Counted from the first letter of the stretch, positions 1 through 4,989 are shown. The stretch: DNA of 5,036 nucleotides from Actinomycetota bacterium (GCA_003486795.1 DNFX01000187.1:1-5036); one strand, 5' to 3'. Numbers and translations are program-made. Notes: a model not told the origin generated them from the sequence alone.

Positions 1-222
1 AAATATTTTCCGCATTCAAAAATGGAGTATACGCCTTCAAAAGAAATAATTCCCTTCTGCGAATATGTAGAGATTAAAACCAGACAATATGTTGATTCTG
101 CAAATTGCAAGATAGATACCGGAAGTCTTGGAAACAAAAAATCTTCTTCTGTTTTAAGCAACAATATAAACGAAATGGTTGAAATTATTTCCAGCCAGAT
201 AATACAGCAAATGATGAAATAA
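1..222 (+). CDS. 3' end of an unidentified gene (start outside window)
   Basis: The frame is open from base 1 to a TAA at 220-222, giving 73 visible residues. An ATG at 22 has no Shine-Dalgarno sequence before it, and the frame is already open upstream (KYFPHSK), so this is most likely the C-terminus of a longer protein rather than a 66-residue gene. What is visible is a mixed segment with two cysteines, then a polar Ser/Asn/Gly/Lys-rich stretch (DTGSLGNKKSSSVLSNN), then a short amphipathic helix ending NEMVEIISSQIIQQMMK. I do not recognise the family. A polar linker followed by a terminal amphipathic helix is a layout seen in cargo-targeting tails, for example bacterial microcompartment encapsulation peptides, but that is only a resemblance. 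A strong terminator follows 24 bases after the stop, so this is the last gene of its transcript. Confidence 0.55.
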   Translation, partial: KYFPHSKMEYTPSKEIIPFCEYVEIKTRQYVDSANCKIDTGSLGNKKSSSVLSNNINEMVEIISSQIIQQMMK

Positions 223-246
223 AAAATTTTTCATAAAATCTTTTCA

Positions 247-277
247 GGCAGCAATGAAAAATCATTGCTGCCTTTTT
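247..277 (+). terminator. Rho-independent terminator after the first gene
   Basis: A perfect 11-bp stem GGCAGCAATGA (247-257) and TCATTGCTGCC (262-272) closes on an AAAA loop and is followed directly by TTTTT (273-277). This is the clearest intrinsic terminator in the window. It separates the upstream gene from the symporter operon. Confidence 0.93.
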
Positions 278-314
278 GTTAGTTTAAAAAAAATAAAAAA
301 AATGGTTAAAAATC

Positions 315-351
315 TTTTTTTTAACAGTTGTGTCTATTATAATCAAATAAT
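315..351 (+). promoter_or_regulatory. Probable sigma-70 promoter of the DUF485-symporter operon
   Basis: A perfect TATAAT lies at 338-343, 41 bases before the ATG at 385. At 17-bp spacing the -35 position is only a T-tract (315-320). Alternatively TTAACA (321-326, 5 of 6 matches) could pair with AATAAT (346-351, 5 of 6) at a long 19-bp spacing. The A/T tracts at 285-322 could act as an UP element. The exact boxes are uncertain, but a promoter between the terminator and the operon is required. Confidence 0.5.
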
Positions 352-384
352 TGTAACAAGAATTTCATATCCAAGGGAGGTTTA

Positions 385-696
385 ATGGACCACGAGCATT
401 ATTCCAAATGGGATAAAGACAAATCAACGAATTTCAAGGCAAAAATCGGCATATGGATGTTTCTGGGGTATTCAGTAGTTTATGCCGGTTTTATTTTAAT
501 CAATGTTATCTATCCGAAGCTGATGGCTGTGGATATCGGTCCTTTAAACCTGGCAATTGTTTACGGTCTCGGCCTTATATTGGTTGCTCTTATTATGGCT
601 CTCATTTATAACAAAATCTGCAATGATGCAGAGAGAAAAATGAATGAAGGTACATCTCAGGAAAAAGATGAAAAAGAAAGCAGGGTGTGCAAATGA
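385..696 (+). CDS. DUF485 family membrane protein (YjcH-like), partner of the ActP-type symporter
   Basis: This is a 103-residue protein matching the DUF485 family, small inner-membrane proteins encoded next to acetate/monocarboxylate symporters (yjcH beside actP in E. coli). The family signature is visible in order: a charged N-terminus ending FKAKIGIWMF, TM1 at about residues 20-43 (GYSVVYAGFILIN), a short loop, and TM2 at about 53-76 (GPLNLAIVYGLGLILVALIMALIYNK). A hydrophilic, highly charged C-terminal tail follows (about 80-103). The start is set by a strong AAGGGAGG (373-380) four bases before ATG. The stop codon overlaps the start of the downstream symporter gene (ATGA, 693-696), indicating translational coupling. 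The biochemical role of DUF485 proteins is not established; a support or stabilising role for the transporter is inferred from constant pairing. Length is normal for the family. Confidence 0.9.
   Translation: MDHEHYSKWDKDKSTNFKAKIGIWMFLGYSVVYAGFILINVIYPKLMAVDIGPLNLAIVYGLGLILVALIMALIYNKICNDAERKMNEGTSQEKDEKESRVCK
682..696 (+). promoter_or_regulatory. RBS and ATGA stop/start overlap that sets the symporter start
   Basis: The longest open frame begins with GTG at 687, but AGGG (682-685) is only one base from that codon. The same AGGG is seven bases from the in-frame ATG at 693, which overlaps the upstream TGA (694-696) as ATGA. The ATG is therefore the better start, and the arrangement suggests translational coupling. 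Confidence 0.7.
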
Positions 697-2618
697 ATTA
701 TCAGGCATCGCCACTGGCTATTATAATTTTTCTGACACTGGTCGCTCTGGTTCTGGGAATCTCCTATTACTTTGCACGAAAAGCCCGTTCATGTGACGGG
801 TATTTTGCAGCAGGAGGGAGCATTCACTGGTCTGTAAACGGTATTGCTTTTGCAGGCGATTATCTTTCTGCAGCTTCATTTCTGGGAATATGCGGAATGA
901 TTGCCTTTTCCGGATATGACGGATTTCTGTATTCCATAGGTTATCTTGCTGGATGGATTGTGGCACTTTTTGTTGTTGCTGAACCATTAAAACGGCTCGG
1001 TAAATATACTTTTACAGATGCACTGGATGCCAAGTTTGATTCCAGAGGAATCAAACTCATGGCTTCAATAAGTACTATAATTGTTTCAATATTTTATCTT
1101 ATACCGCAGATGGTAGGTGCAGGATCTCTTGTCACTCCGCTTCTGGGGCTTCCTCACTGGGCAGGTGTGTTAATAGTCGGAACCGTTGTAATACTTATAG
1201 TAGCAACTGCAGGCATGACTTCAACGACTTACGTTCAGTTTATAAAAGGCGGGTTGCTGCTTATATTCTCTTTTGCCCTCGTAATAAGCGTTCTTGTAAG
1301 AGGAATATCCACCCAGCCTGATCAGGGCGGCACTGTTCCTTTTCATGATATAAAGAAAATTGAAGTAACATCTGTAAGCGATAATGATATTACAATAAAC
1401 GATGAAGCATATGAAGTCAGAAAAGTATGGGATGTTGTTTCCGGAGAAAAAACAATAAAATTTGTAAAACTGCAGCAGGAAAATATTGAAACAGTCTGGA
1501 AGATGGATAGTGATGCAAAATATCTTGAGGAAACCTTATCTGTTACCCAGAAAAATGACGGAACTCTTCTTTATAATGGCGATATAAAAGAAGAGGAAAG
1601 ATTTTTTCAGGTAGGTAATATGTCTGAGATCAACGGAGAAAAAGATGTAAAAACAGGTTCCCTTAATCCTTTCAGCTTTATTTCTACTATAAAAGAAGGG
1701 ACAGTTATAAGATGGGATAAAGTTGTACTTGTGGATGATGATGCAAAAATAACAGTTTATTATCAGAATCCAACTTCAGGGAAAGATGTTTTAAAACCAG
1801 GTTTGTATTATAAACTGGACACTGAGAAAGGTGCCACACCCGCAACAAGATTTGATTTTGTCTCACTGATGATTGCTTTGTTTCTGGGAACGGCAGCTCT
1901 TCCTCACGTCCTTATAAGATATTATACAGTCCCAAGTCCGACAGCAGCCAGAAAATCAACAATTGTTGCTATTGCAGCAATTGGACTTTTCTACATTCTT
2001 ACTCTTTATATGGGTCTCGGGGCAATGGTAAACGGAGTTCTTGATCTTACAAATGACAATATGTCAGCTCCTTTACTTGCCAGATCTTTCGGAGTTGGTT
2101 TCTTTGCAATAATTACAGCCATTGCTTTTGCAACAGTTCTTGGTACTGTAAGTGGTCTTATCGTGGCTTCCAGTGGTGCTGTTGCCCATGACTTTATAGA
2201 CAGGTTCTTAAAGATAAAAATGACCGACAAAAAGAAAGTAACTGTAGGGAAAATAGCTGCAATAAGTGTTGGCATAATAGCTATGTTCCTTGGTATAGTA
2301 TTTAAAGGAATGAATGTCTCATTTTTGGTAGGATGGGCATTTGCTGTTGCCGCGTCAGCCAATTTCCCTTCTATAATAATGCTTCTTTTCTGGAAAAAAA
2401 CTACTGCAAAGGGAATAGTAGCTTCAATAACAGTCGGACTGATTTCTGCTGTAGGACTAATACTTCTGTCACAGAAAACATTTGATGAAGTTTATCATCT
2501 GACTAATGTAAGGGCACCCATACAGATCAGCAACCCTGCAATTATTTCTGTTCCTCTGAGTTTTATTGCGCTGATAGTGGTATCACTTCTTACCCAGAAA
2601 AAGAAAAAGGCTCATTAA
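693..2618 (+). CDS. ActP-type sodium:solute symporter (cation acetate symporter family) with enlarged TM6-TM7 loop
   Basis: A 641-residue polytopic membrane protein of the SSS family, closest in motifs to ActP, which couples Na+ or another cation to uptake of acetate and similar short carboxylates. Numbered from ATG 693, visible motifs are the TM2 block around residue 55 (AGDYLSAASFLGICG), PLKRLGKYTFTDALDAKF at about 98-115, LPHVLIRYYTVPSPTAARKS at about 403-422, the TM9 block GLIVASSGAVAHDF with a Ser pair at about 493-494 where SSS proteins bind the cation, and GWAFAVAASANFP at about 547-559. About 13 membrane segments can be read. Positive residues after TM1 and TM3 place those loops inside, so the long hydrophilic segment at about 204-386 lies outside. 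That segment makes the protein about 90 residues longer than E. coli ActP (about 550). Pairing with a DUF485 gene supports monocarboxylate transport, but acetate itself is not proven. It is the second gene of a coupled operon. Confidence 0.9.
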   Translation: MNYQASPLAIIIFLTLVALVLGISYYFARKARSCDGYFAAGGSIHWSVNGIAFAGDYLSAASFLGICGMIAFSGYDGFLYSIGYLAGWIVALFVVAEPLKRLGKYTFTDALDAKFDSRGIKLMASISTIIVSIFYLIPQMVGAGSLVTPLLGLPHWAGVLIVGTVVILIVATAGMTSTTYVQFIKGGLLLIFSFALVISVLVRGISTQPDQGGTVPFHDIKKIEVTSVSDNDITINDEAYEVRKVWDVVSGEKTIKFVKLQQENIETVWKMDSDAKYLEETLSVTQKNDGTLLYNGDIKEEERFFQVGNMSEINGEKDVKTGSLNPFSFISTIKEGTVIRWDKVVLVDDDAKITVYYQNPTSGKDVLKPGLYYKLDTEKGATPATRFDFVSLMIALFLGTAALPHVLIRYYTVPSPTAARKSTIVAIAAIGLFYILTLYMGLGAMVNGVLDLTNDNMSAPLLARSFGVGFFAIITAIAFATVLGTVSGLIVASSGAVAHDFIDRFLKIKMTDKKKVTVGKIAAISVGIIAMFLGIVFKGMNVSFLVGWAFAVAASANFPSIIMLLFWKKTTAKGIVASITVGLISAVGLILLSQKTFDEVYHLTNVRAPIQISNPAIISVPLSFIALIVVSLLTQKKKKAH

Positions 2619-2650
2619 GTGATAAATTAAATTAAAATTAAGACTTTTAT

Positions 2651-2708
2651 AAACCAGGTCAGTCCTGAATCTGAAATTTTGCAATTTCTTCAGGGTCTGC
2701 CTGGTTTT
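2651..2708. terminator. Long imperfect hairpin between convergent genes, probable two-way terminator
   Basis: Outer arms AAACCAGG (2651-2658) and CCTGGTTT (2700-2707) enclose a second stem, CCTGAA (2664-2669) with TTCAGG (2689-2694). A third stem, GAAATT (2673-2678) with AATTTC (2683-2688), closes on TTGC. An internal loop and a three-base bulge interrupt the rod. TTTT (2705-2708) follows on the plus strand, and TTTATAAAA follows on the minus strand. The T-tracts are short, so termination is inferred from position between two converging genes. The right part of the hairpin overlaps the last codons of the minus-strand gene, whose stop codon is at 2659-2661. Confidence 0.55.
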
Positions 2709-3357
2709 CATTTATTACAGCATATATATTATAGTCTTTTTCTTCAGCACAGATTCCCGGTATTTTTTTAAAATCATTATTATCGATATTTGAGAAAAGT
2801 ATATTAGGTGTCCCGATAATATTAATTATTCTGTGGCAGTATATTTTTATTTTTCCAATTTCTGAGAAAGGTACCAAAAAATGATTTATTCCCAGGGTAG
2901 CCGCATCTAGAAGCATTTTTGCAGGGATGCCTTCTTCGATATATCCTCCATCACTTTTATAAAACCCTTTCTGTCCTGAAAATGAGCTTATTACAGGAAC
3001 AATTCCATTATCTGAACAGTATTCTGCAATTTTTTTCAGGACATTGATTCCACCGAAAGGACAGGCTATTACAGATTCAATTCTGCTGATTTCTGAAATC
3101 TTTTCAATTGTTTTCTTCATGTATAGCGGATTATCAAAGGTGAAAATCTGACTGTCAAAAATAACAGCTTTATCAGTATTCTTTTTTATTTCAGTCATTA
3201 TTTTTTTCAGGCTGTTTTTTATAAGCAGACTTGTCGTAAAGATATAACCGGTTACAAGATTATTGCTGTCTGAATTTTTTACAAGTTTTAAGAAGTCGTC
3301 AAGATTTTCTGAAGAGTATTTTATAATAATACCTTTTTTGGATTTAAATAGCTTCAT
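2659..3357 (-). CDS. OMP decarboxylase/HUMPS-like TIM-barrel protein, probably divergent or non-catalytic
   Basis: The frame codes for 232 residues from the ATG at 3357, or 236 from the first ATG at 3369. The inner start is chosen because GGGA sits six bases before it, while the outer ATG has no Shine-Dalgarno sequence. The alternating beta-strand and helix pattern looks like a TIM barrel: GIIIKY, VTGYIF, AVIFDS, IESVIACPFGG, IVPVISSFSG, INHFLVPFS. The order and sequence of these strands recall the orotidine-5'-phosphate decarboxylase/HUMPS superfamily, with IACPFGG at the usual position of its V-x-H-x-x-x-G strand. The family's catalytic D-x-K-x-x-D is replaced by FDSQIFTFDNP (about residues 67-77), with Gln for Lys and Thr for the second Asp. 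Decarboxylase activity is therefore unlikely if the alignment is right. The protein is cytoplasmic, with no signal peptide. It stands alone, convergent to the symporter operon. The family call is tentative. Confidence 0.6.
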   Translation of the reverse strand: MKLFKSKKGIIIKYSSENLDDFLKLVKNSDSNNLVTGYIFTTSLLIKNSLKKIMTEIKKNTDKAVIFDSQIFTFDNPLYMKKTIEKISEISRIESVIACPFGGINVLKKIAEYCSDNGIVPVISSFSGQKGFYKSDGGYIEEGIPAKMLLDAATLGINHFLVPFSEIGKIKIYCHRIINIIGTPNILFSNIDNNDFKKIPGICAEEKDYNIYAVINENQADPEEIAKFQIQD

Positions 3358-3392
3358 TATCTTTCCCATACTTAAAATTTATATTTATATTT

Positions 3393-3421
3393 ATTATAGC
3401 TTTTTTTATATATAAAAATCA
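3393..3421 (-). promoter_or_regulatory. Possible promoter of the minus-strand TIM-barrel gene
   Basis: Read on the minus strand, a perfect TATAAT lies at 3398-3393, about 36 bases before the preferred start. The -35 position at 17 bp (3421-3416, TGATTT) is a poor match to TTGACA. The stretch is very AT-rich, so a chance TATAAT is possible. Confidence 0.4.
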
Positions 3422-3450
3422 TAAAAATTATAAATCCGGTTGATTTTTAT
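3412..3450. repeat. 10-bp inverted repeat in the divergent intergenic region
   Basis: ATAAAAATCA (3412-3421) and TGATTTTTAT (3441-3450) are perfect inverted copies separated by 19 bases. The left arm overlaps the presumed -35 position of the minus-strand gene and also the AT-only palindrome TTTTTATATATAAAAA (3403-3418). It could be an operator or a weak hairpin. In sequence this AT-rich it could also be chance. Confidence 0.4.
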
Positions 3451-3570
3451 TCATTAAGCGATGGCATGCTACAGAAGCTGAAATTAATCAGTGGCTGTGA
3501 TACTATAATTATAACAGAGAAATAAAAATTATTTTTGAATATCACCATTTGCAGTACTGATAACATATTT

Positions 3571-3599
3571 TTAAAACAAAGCAGATAATCTGTTATAAT
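3571..3599 (+). promoter_or_regulatory. Promoter of the DUF134 gene with extended -10
   Basis: TTAAAA (3571-3576, 4 of 6 matches to TTGACA) is followed after 17 bp by TATAAT (3594-3599), with TG at 3591-3592 forming an extended -10 (TGTTATAAT). Transcription should begin near 3606, leaving a leader of about 50 bases before ATG 3659. The TGAACTATAGTTCA palindrome found downstream is absent here. Confidence 0.7.
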
Positions 3600-3658
3600 T
3601 TATAAAGTTTACAATTATTTTAATTGACGATAAATGAAAACCGGGTATTAAATAAATT

Positions 3659-4147
3659 ATGGTTAAGCCGAAAAAAGAAAGAAAAGTTCTTTATCCACCA
3701 AGGTTTTATTTTTTTAAGCCTGCAGGGATACCTGCTTCCAAACTTGAATCAGTAAATCTGACTGTCGATGAATATGAAGCGATCAGGCTTGTTGATATTG
3801 AGAAGTTAAATCATCTTGAGTCAGCTAAAAGTATGGAGATCTCAAGGCCTACTTTTACTAGACTGTTAGACAGTGCCCACAAGAAGATAGGGAGTGCTAT
3901 TGTTAACGGCTATGCAATCCGCATAGAAGGAGGCAGTTTTGTTTTCGTAAACAACGCTTACAGGTGCAGAAAGTGTGGATATGAATGGGACCTGAAGGCA
4001 GATGAACGGAACAGGGATTCAGATATTGAAGAAAACTGTCCAAGCTGCAAAGAAGATGATGTAGAGAATATGGAAGAGATGCTTAAAAAGCATAATCCGG
4101 ATTTCGGACATGGCCGTGGCGGAAGATCATGGCGGGGAAGATTTTAA
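3659..4147 (+). CDS. DUF134 family DNA-binding protein with C-terminal zinc ribbon
   Basis: A 162-residue protein with the full DUF134 signature. It begins with a basic N-terminus (MVKPKKERKV) and P-P-R-F-x-x-F-K-P-A-G. A helix-turn-helix of sigma region 4 type follows at about residues 34-82 (LTVDEYEAIRLVD, then ESAKSMEISRPTFTRLLDSA, then KIGSAIVNG), ending in the conserved IEGG at about 89-92. The C-terminal part holds two CxxC pairs, C103/C106 and C127/C130, expected to bind one zinc. It ends in a short Gly/Arg tail (GHGRGGRSWRGRF). Start 3659 is the first possible codon after an in-frame TAA (3653-3655) and fits the family's N-terminus, although no good Shine-Dalgarno sequence precedes it, so weak translation is likely. 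The family is a presumed transcription regulator, often encoded near DUF5320 and NifX/NifB-like genes in anaerobes. Its targets are unknown. It may control the flavin reductase and DUF5320 genes downstream, which is inference. Confidence 0.92.
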   Translation: MVKPKKERKVLYPPRFYFFKPAGIPASKLESVNLTVDEYEAIRLVDIEKLNHLESAKSMEISRPTFTRLLDSAHKKIGSAIVNGYAIRIEGGSFVFVNNAYRCRKCGYEWDLKADERNRDSDIEENCPSCKEDDVENMEEMLKKHNPDFGHGRGGRSWRGRF

Positions 4148-4173
4148 TAGCAGGTGTAGTCATTTATTTTTTC

Positions 4174-4201
4174 TTGCAAATTGCCGCATAAAAAATATAA
4201 T
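4174..4201 (+). promoter_or_regulatory. Promoter of the flavin reductase gene
   Basis: TTGCAA (4174-4179, 4 of 6 matches) and a perfect TATAAT (4196-4201) are separated by 16 bp. Transcription would start near 4208, just before the palindrome at 4211-4224. I see no clear terminator between the DUF134 stop at 4147 and this promoter, so some read-through from upstream is possible. Confidence 0.6.
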
Positions 4202-4210
4202 AAATCATAT

Positions 4211-4224
4211 TGAACTATAGTTCA
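4211..4224. promoter_or_regulatory. Palindromic operator, copy 1 (TGAACTATAGTTCA)
   Basis: A perfect 14-bp palindrome lies about 10 bp downstream of the -10 box, over the expected start of transcription, which suits a repressor. The same 14 bases recur at 4905-4918. The TGAA-N6-TTCA form resembles operators of ArsR/SmtB-family metal sensors; other dimeric regulators could also bind such a site. The regulator is not identified in the window. Confidence 0.75.
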
Positions 4225-4260
4225 TAAATTATCAATTAATTATTTTGGAAAAATAAATTG

Positions 4261-4276
4261 TCCGAACCAATTCGGA
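4261..4276 (+). promoter_or_regulatory. Inverted repeat in the flavin reductase leader
   Basis: TCCGAA (4261-4266) and TTCGGA (4271-4276) are perfect inverted arms around CCAA, with a possible G-U pair extending the stem (4260/4277). The repeat lies in the predicted 5' leader, 17 bases before the Shine-Dalgarno AGGAG (4294-4298). It is unrelated in sequence to the TGAACTATAGTTCA site. It could be a second operator or an mRNA hairpin affecting translation or stability. There is no T-tract, so it is not a terminator. Confidence 0.5.
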
Positions 4277-4303
4277 TTATCAAAAAACCAGACAGGAGTT
4301 TTT

Positions 4304-4858
4304 ATGAAGAAAAATATTCAACCCTCAAACATTACTTATCCGCAGCCAATAGCGCTTGTTACATGCTGTGATTTTGATGGAAATGATAATATTATGACAA
4401 TTGCCTGGACCAGCAATGTTTCAAGAGTGCCGCCGATTGTCATGATTTCCATTGGAGGAGAAAAATATTCCTACAGGCTTATAAATGAAACAAAAGAATT
4501 CGGCTTGAACATTCCGTGTTCTTCAATACTTGAGAAAGTAGATTTCTGTGGTGAAAACAGCGGCGAACAGATCAACAAATTTGAAAAAACCGGTCTTACA
4601 AAAATTGATTCAGCTATTATAAAACCGAAGCTTATCGCAGAATGTCCGATAAATTACGAATGCAAGGTTGTAGATATTATAAAGATAGGCGGAGGAAATA
4701 TTGTTTTCGGTGAAGTTATAAGCTGTATGATGGATGAAAATATTCTGGATGAAAATGGAGCTGTTTCTGTTGAGAAACTGGACACATTTGCTTATATAAA
4801 TAAAGGATATTTCGCTCTCGGAAAATGTTTCGCAAAGAGAGGATTTTCAGGCAAATAA
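4304..4858 (+). CDS. Flavin reductase-like domain protein (FMN-binding split barrel, flavoredoxin type)
   Basis: A 184-residue cytoplasmic protein of the flavin reductase/DIM6-NTAB family, which binds FMN and either reduces free flavin with NAD(P)H or acts as a flavodoxin-like electron carrier (flavoredoxin). Family motifs are visible in order: YPQPIALVTC near residues 12-21, NIMTIAWTSNVSRVPPIVMIS at about 29-49 forming the flavin pocket, SYRLINETKEFGLNIP at about 56-71, NKFEKTGLT at about 91-99, and ECPINYECKV at about 113-122. Length is typical for single-domain members. It has eight cysteines (21, 22, 72, 82, 114, 120, 141, 175), including an adjacent pair. The start is supported by AGGAG (4294-4298) five bases before ATG. 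The gene has its own promoter and operator, and shares that operator with the DUF5320 gene that follows. Substrate and electron partner cannot be read from the sequence. Confidence 0.9.
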   Translation: MKKNIQPSNITYPQPIALVTCCDFDGNDNIMTIAWTSNVSRVPPIVMISIGGEKYSYRLINETKEFGLNIPCSSILEKVDFCGENSGEQINKFEKTGLTKIDSAIIKPKLIAECPINYECKVVDIIKIGGGNIVFGEVISCMMDENILDENGAVSVEKLDTFAYINKGYFALGKCFAKRGFSGK

Positions 4859-4875
4859 TAAAAAATATTTTTTAT
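4858..4875 (+). repeat. AT-only 18-bp palindrome after the flavin reductase gene
   Basis: ATAAAAAATATTTTTTAT is a perfect palindrome beginning at the last base of the stop codon. It could form a weak A/U hairpin at the 3' end of the transcript, but it has no G-C pairs, so it is a poor intrinsic terminator. No better terminator is seen before the next promoter. Confidence 0.4.
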
Positions 4876-4896
4876 GAAAAAACAGATAATATAATC

Positions 4897-4928
4897 TTGA
4901 CAAATGAACTATAGTTCATTATTATAAT
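4897..4928 (+). promoter_or_regulatory. Strong promoter of the DUF5320 gene with operator in its spacer
   Basis: A perfect TTGACA (4897-4902) is followed at 17 bp by TATTAT (4920-4925, 5 of 6 matches) and at 20 bp by a perfect TATAAT (4923-4928). The 17-bp pair is the standard reading. The 20-bp pair would be a stretched spacer of the kind used by MerR-type activators. In either case the spacer is almost entirely filled by the palindrome at 4903-4920. The leader to ATG 4990 would be about 55 bases. Confidence 0.75.
4903..4920. promoter_or_regulatory. Palindromic operator, copy 2 (18-bp perfect palindrome)
   Basis: AATGAACTATAGTTCATT is a perfect 18-bp palindrome containing the same 14-bp core as copy 1 at 4211-4224. 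It lies exactly between the -35 and -10 boxes, so a bound protein would block RNA polymerase or, if it bends DNA, realign the boxes. Its two different positions relative to the promoters favour a repressor over a MerR-type activator. Confidence 0.8.
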
Positions 4929-4937
4929 GTTGTAGCG

Positions 4938-4946
4938 TAGTTCATT
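4938..4946 (+). promoter_or_regulatory. Possible operator half-site near the DUF5320 transcription start
   Basis: TAGTTCATT repeats the right half of copy 2 exactly, its core centred about 30 bases further on and close to the expected transcription start. The matching left half is degenerate (TTGTAGCG). It may be a weaker secondary site allowing cooperative binding, or chance. Confidence 0.35.
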
Positions 4947-4976
4947 TATATTTTAATTATATTTTTTGATATTTAC

Positions 4977-4986
4977 AGGAGGTGAT
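4977..4986 (+). promoter_or_regulatory. Near-ideal Shine-Dalgarno of the DUF5320 gene
   Basis: AGGAGGTGAT matches the full anti-Shine-Dalgarno sequence of 16S rRNA, and its GG ends seven bases before ATG 4990. Together with the perfect -35 box, this predicts high expression when the operator is free. Confidence 0.85.
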
Positions 4987-4989
4987 ATC

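Noticed and set aside
22..24. ATG at 22 as the start of a complete small gene
   Set aside because: There is no Shine-Dalgarno sequence before it and the frame is open to the window edge, so a C-terminal fragment is more likely.
305..325. GTTAAAAA / TTTTTAAC inverted repeat before the symporter operon
   Set aside because: It is made almost entirely of A and T tracts, sits in the promoter region, and gives no stable hairpin.
687..692. GTG at 687 as start of the symporter
   Set aside because: AGGG at 682-685 is only one base from GTG but seven bases from ATG 693, which also makes the classic ATGA overlap.
721..987. Minus-strand open frame of 88 codons inside the symporter gene
   Set aside because: It lies wholly antisense to a well-supported membrane protein, has a Gln/Arg-rich composition unlike any family I recognise, and has no convincing ribosome binding site. 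It is a shadow of the real gene.
2006..2362. Minus-strand open frame of 118 codons inside the symporter gene
   Set aside because: It is antisense to the conserved TM8-TM11 region of the symporter, and its hydrophobic sequence mirrors that coding bias. No independent support.
3403..3418. AT-only palindrome TTTTTATATATAAAAA as a terminator or operator
   Set aside because: It has no G-C pairs and lies in very AT-rich sequence, where such palindromes are common by chance.
3468..3527. Short plus-strand open frame ATG CTA CAG ... AAA TAA of 19 codons
   Set aside because: No ribosome binding site, and too short to distinguish from chance.
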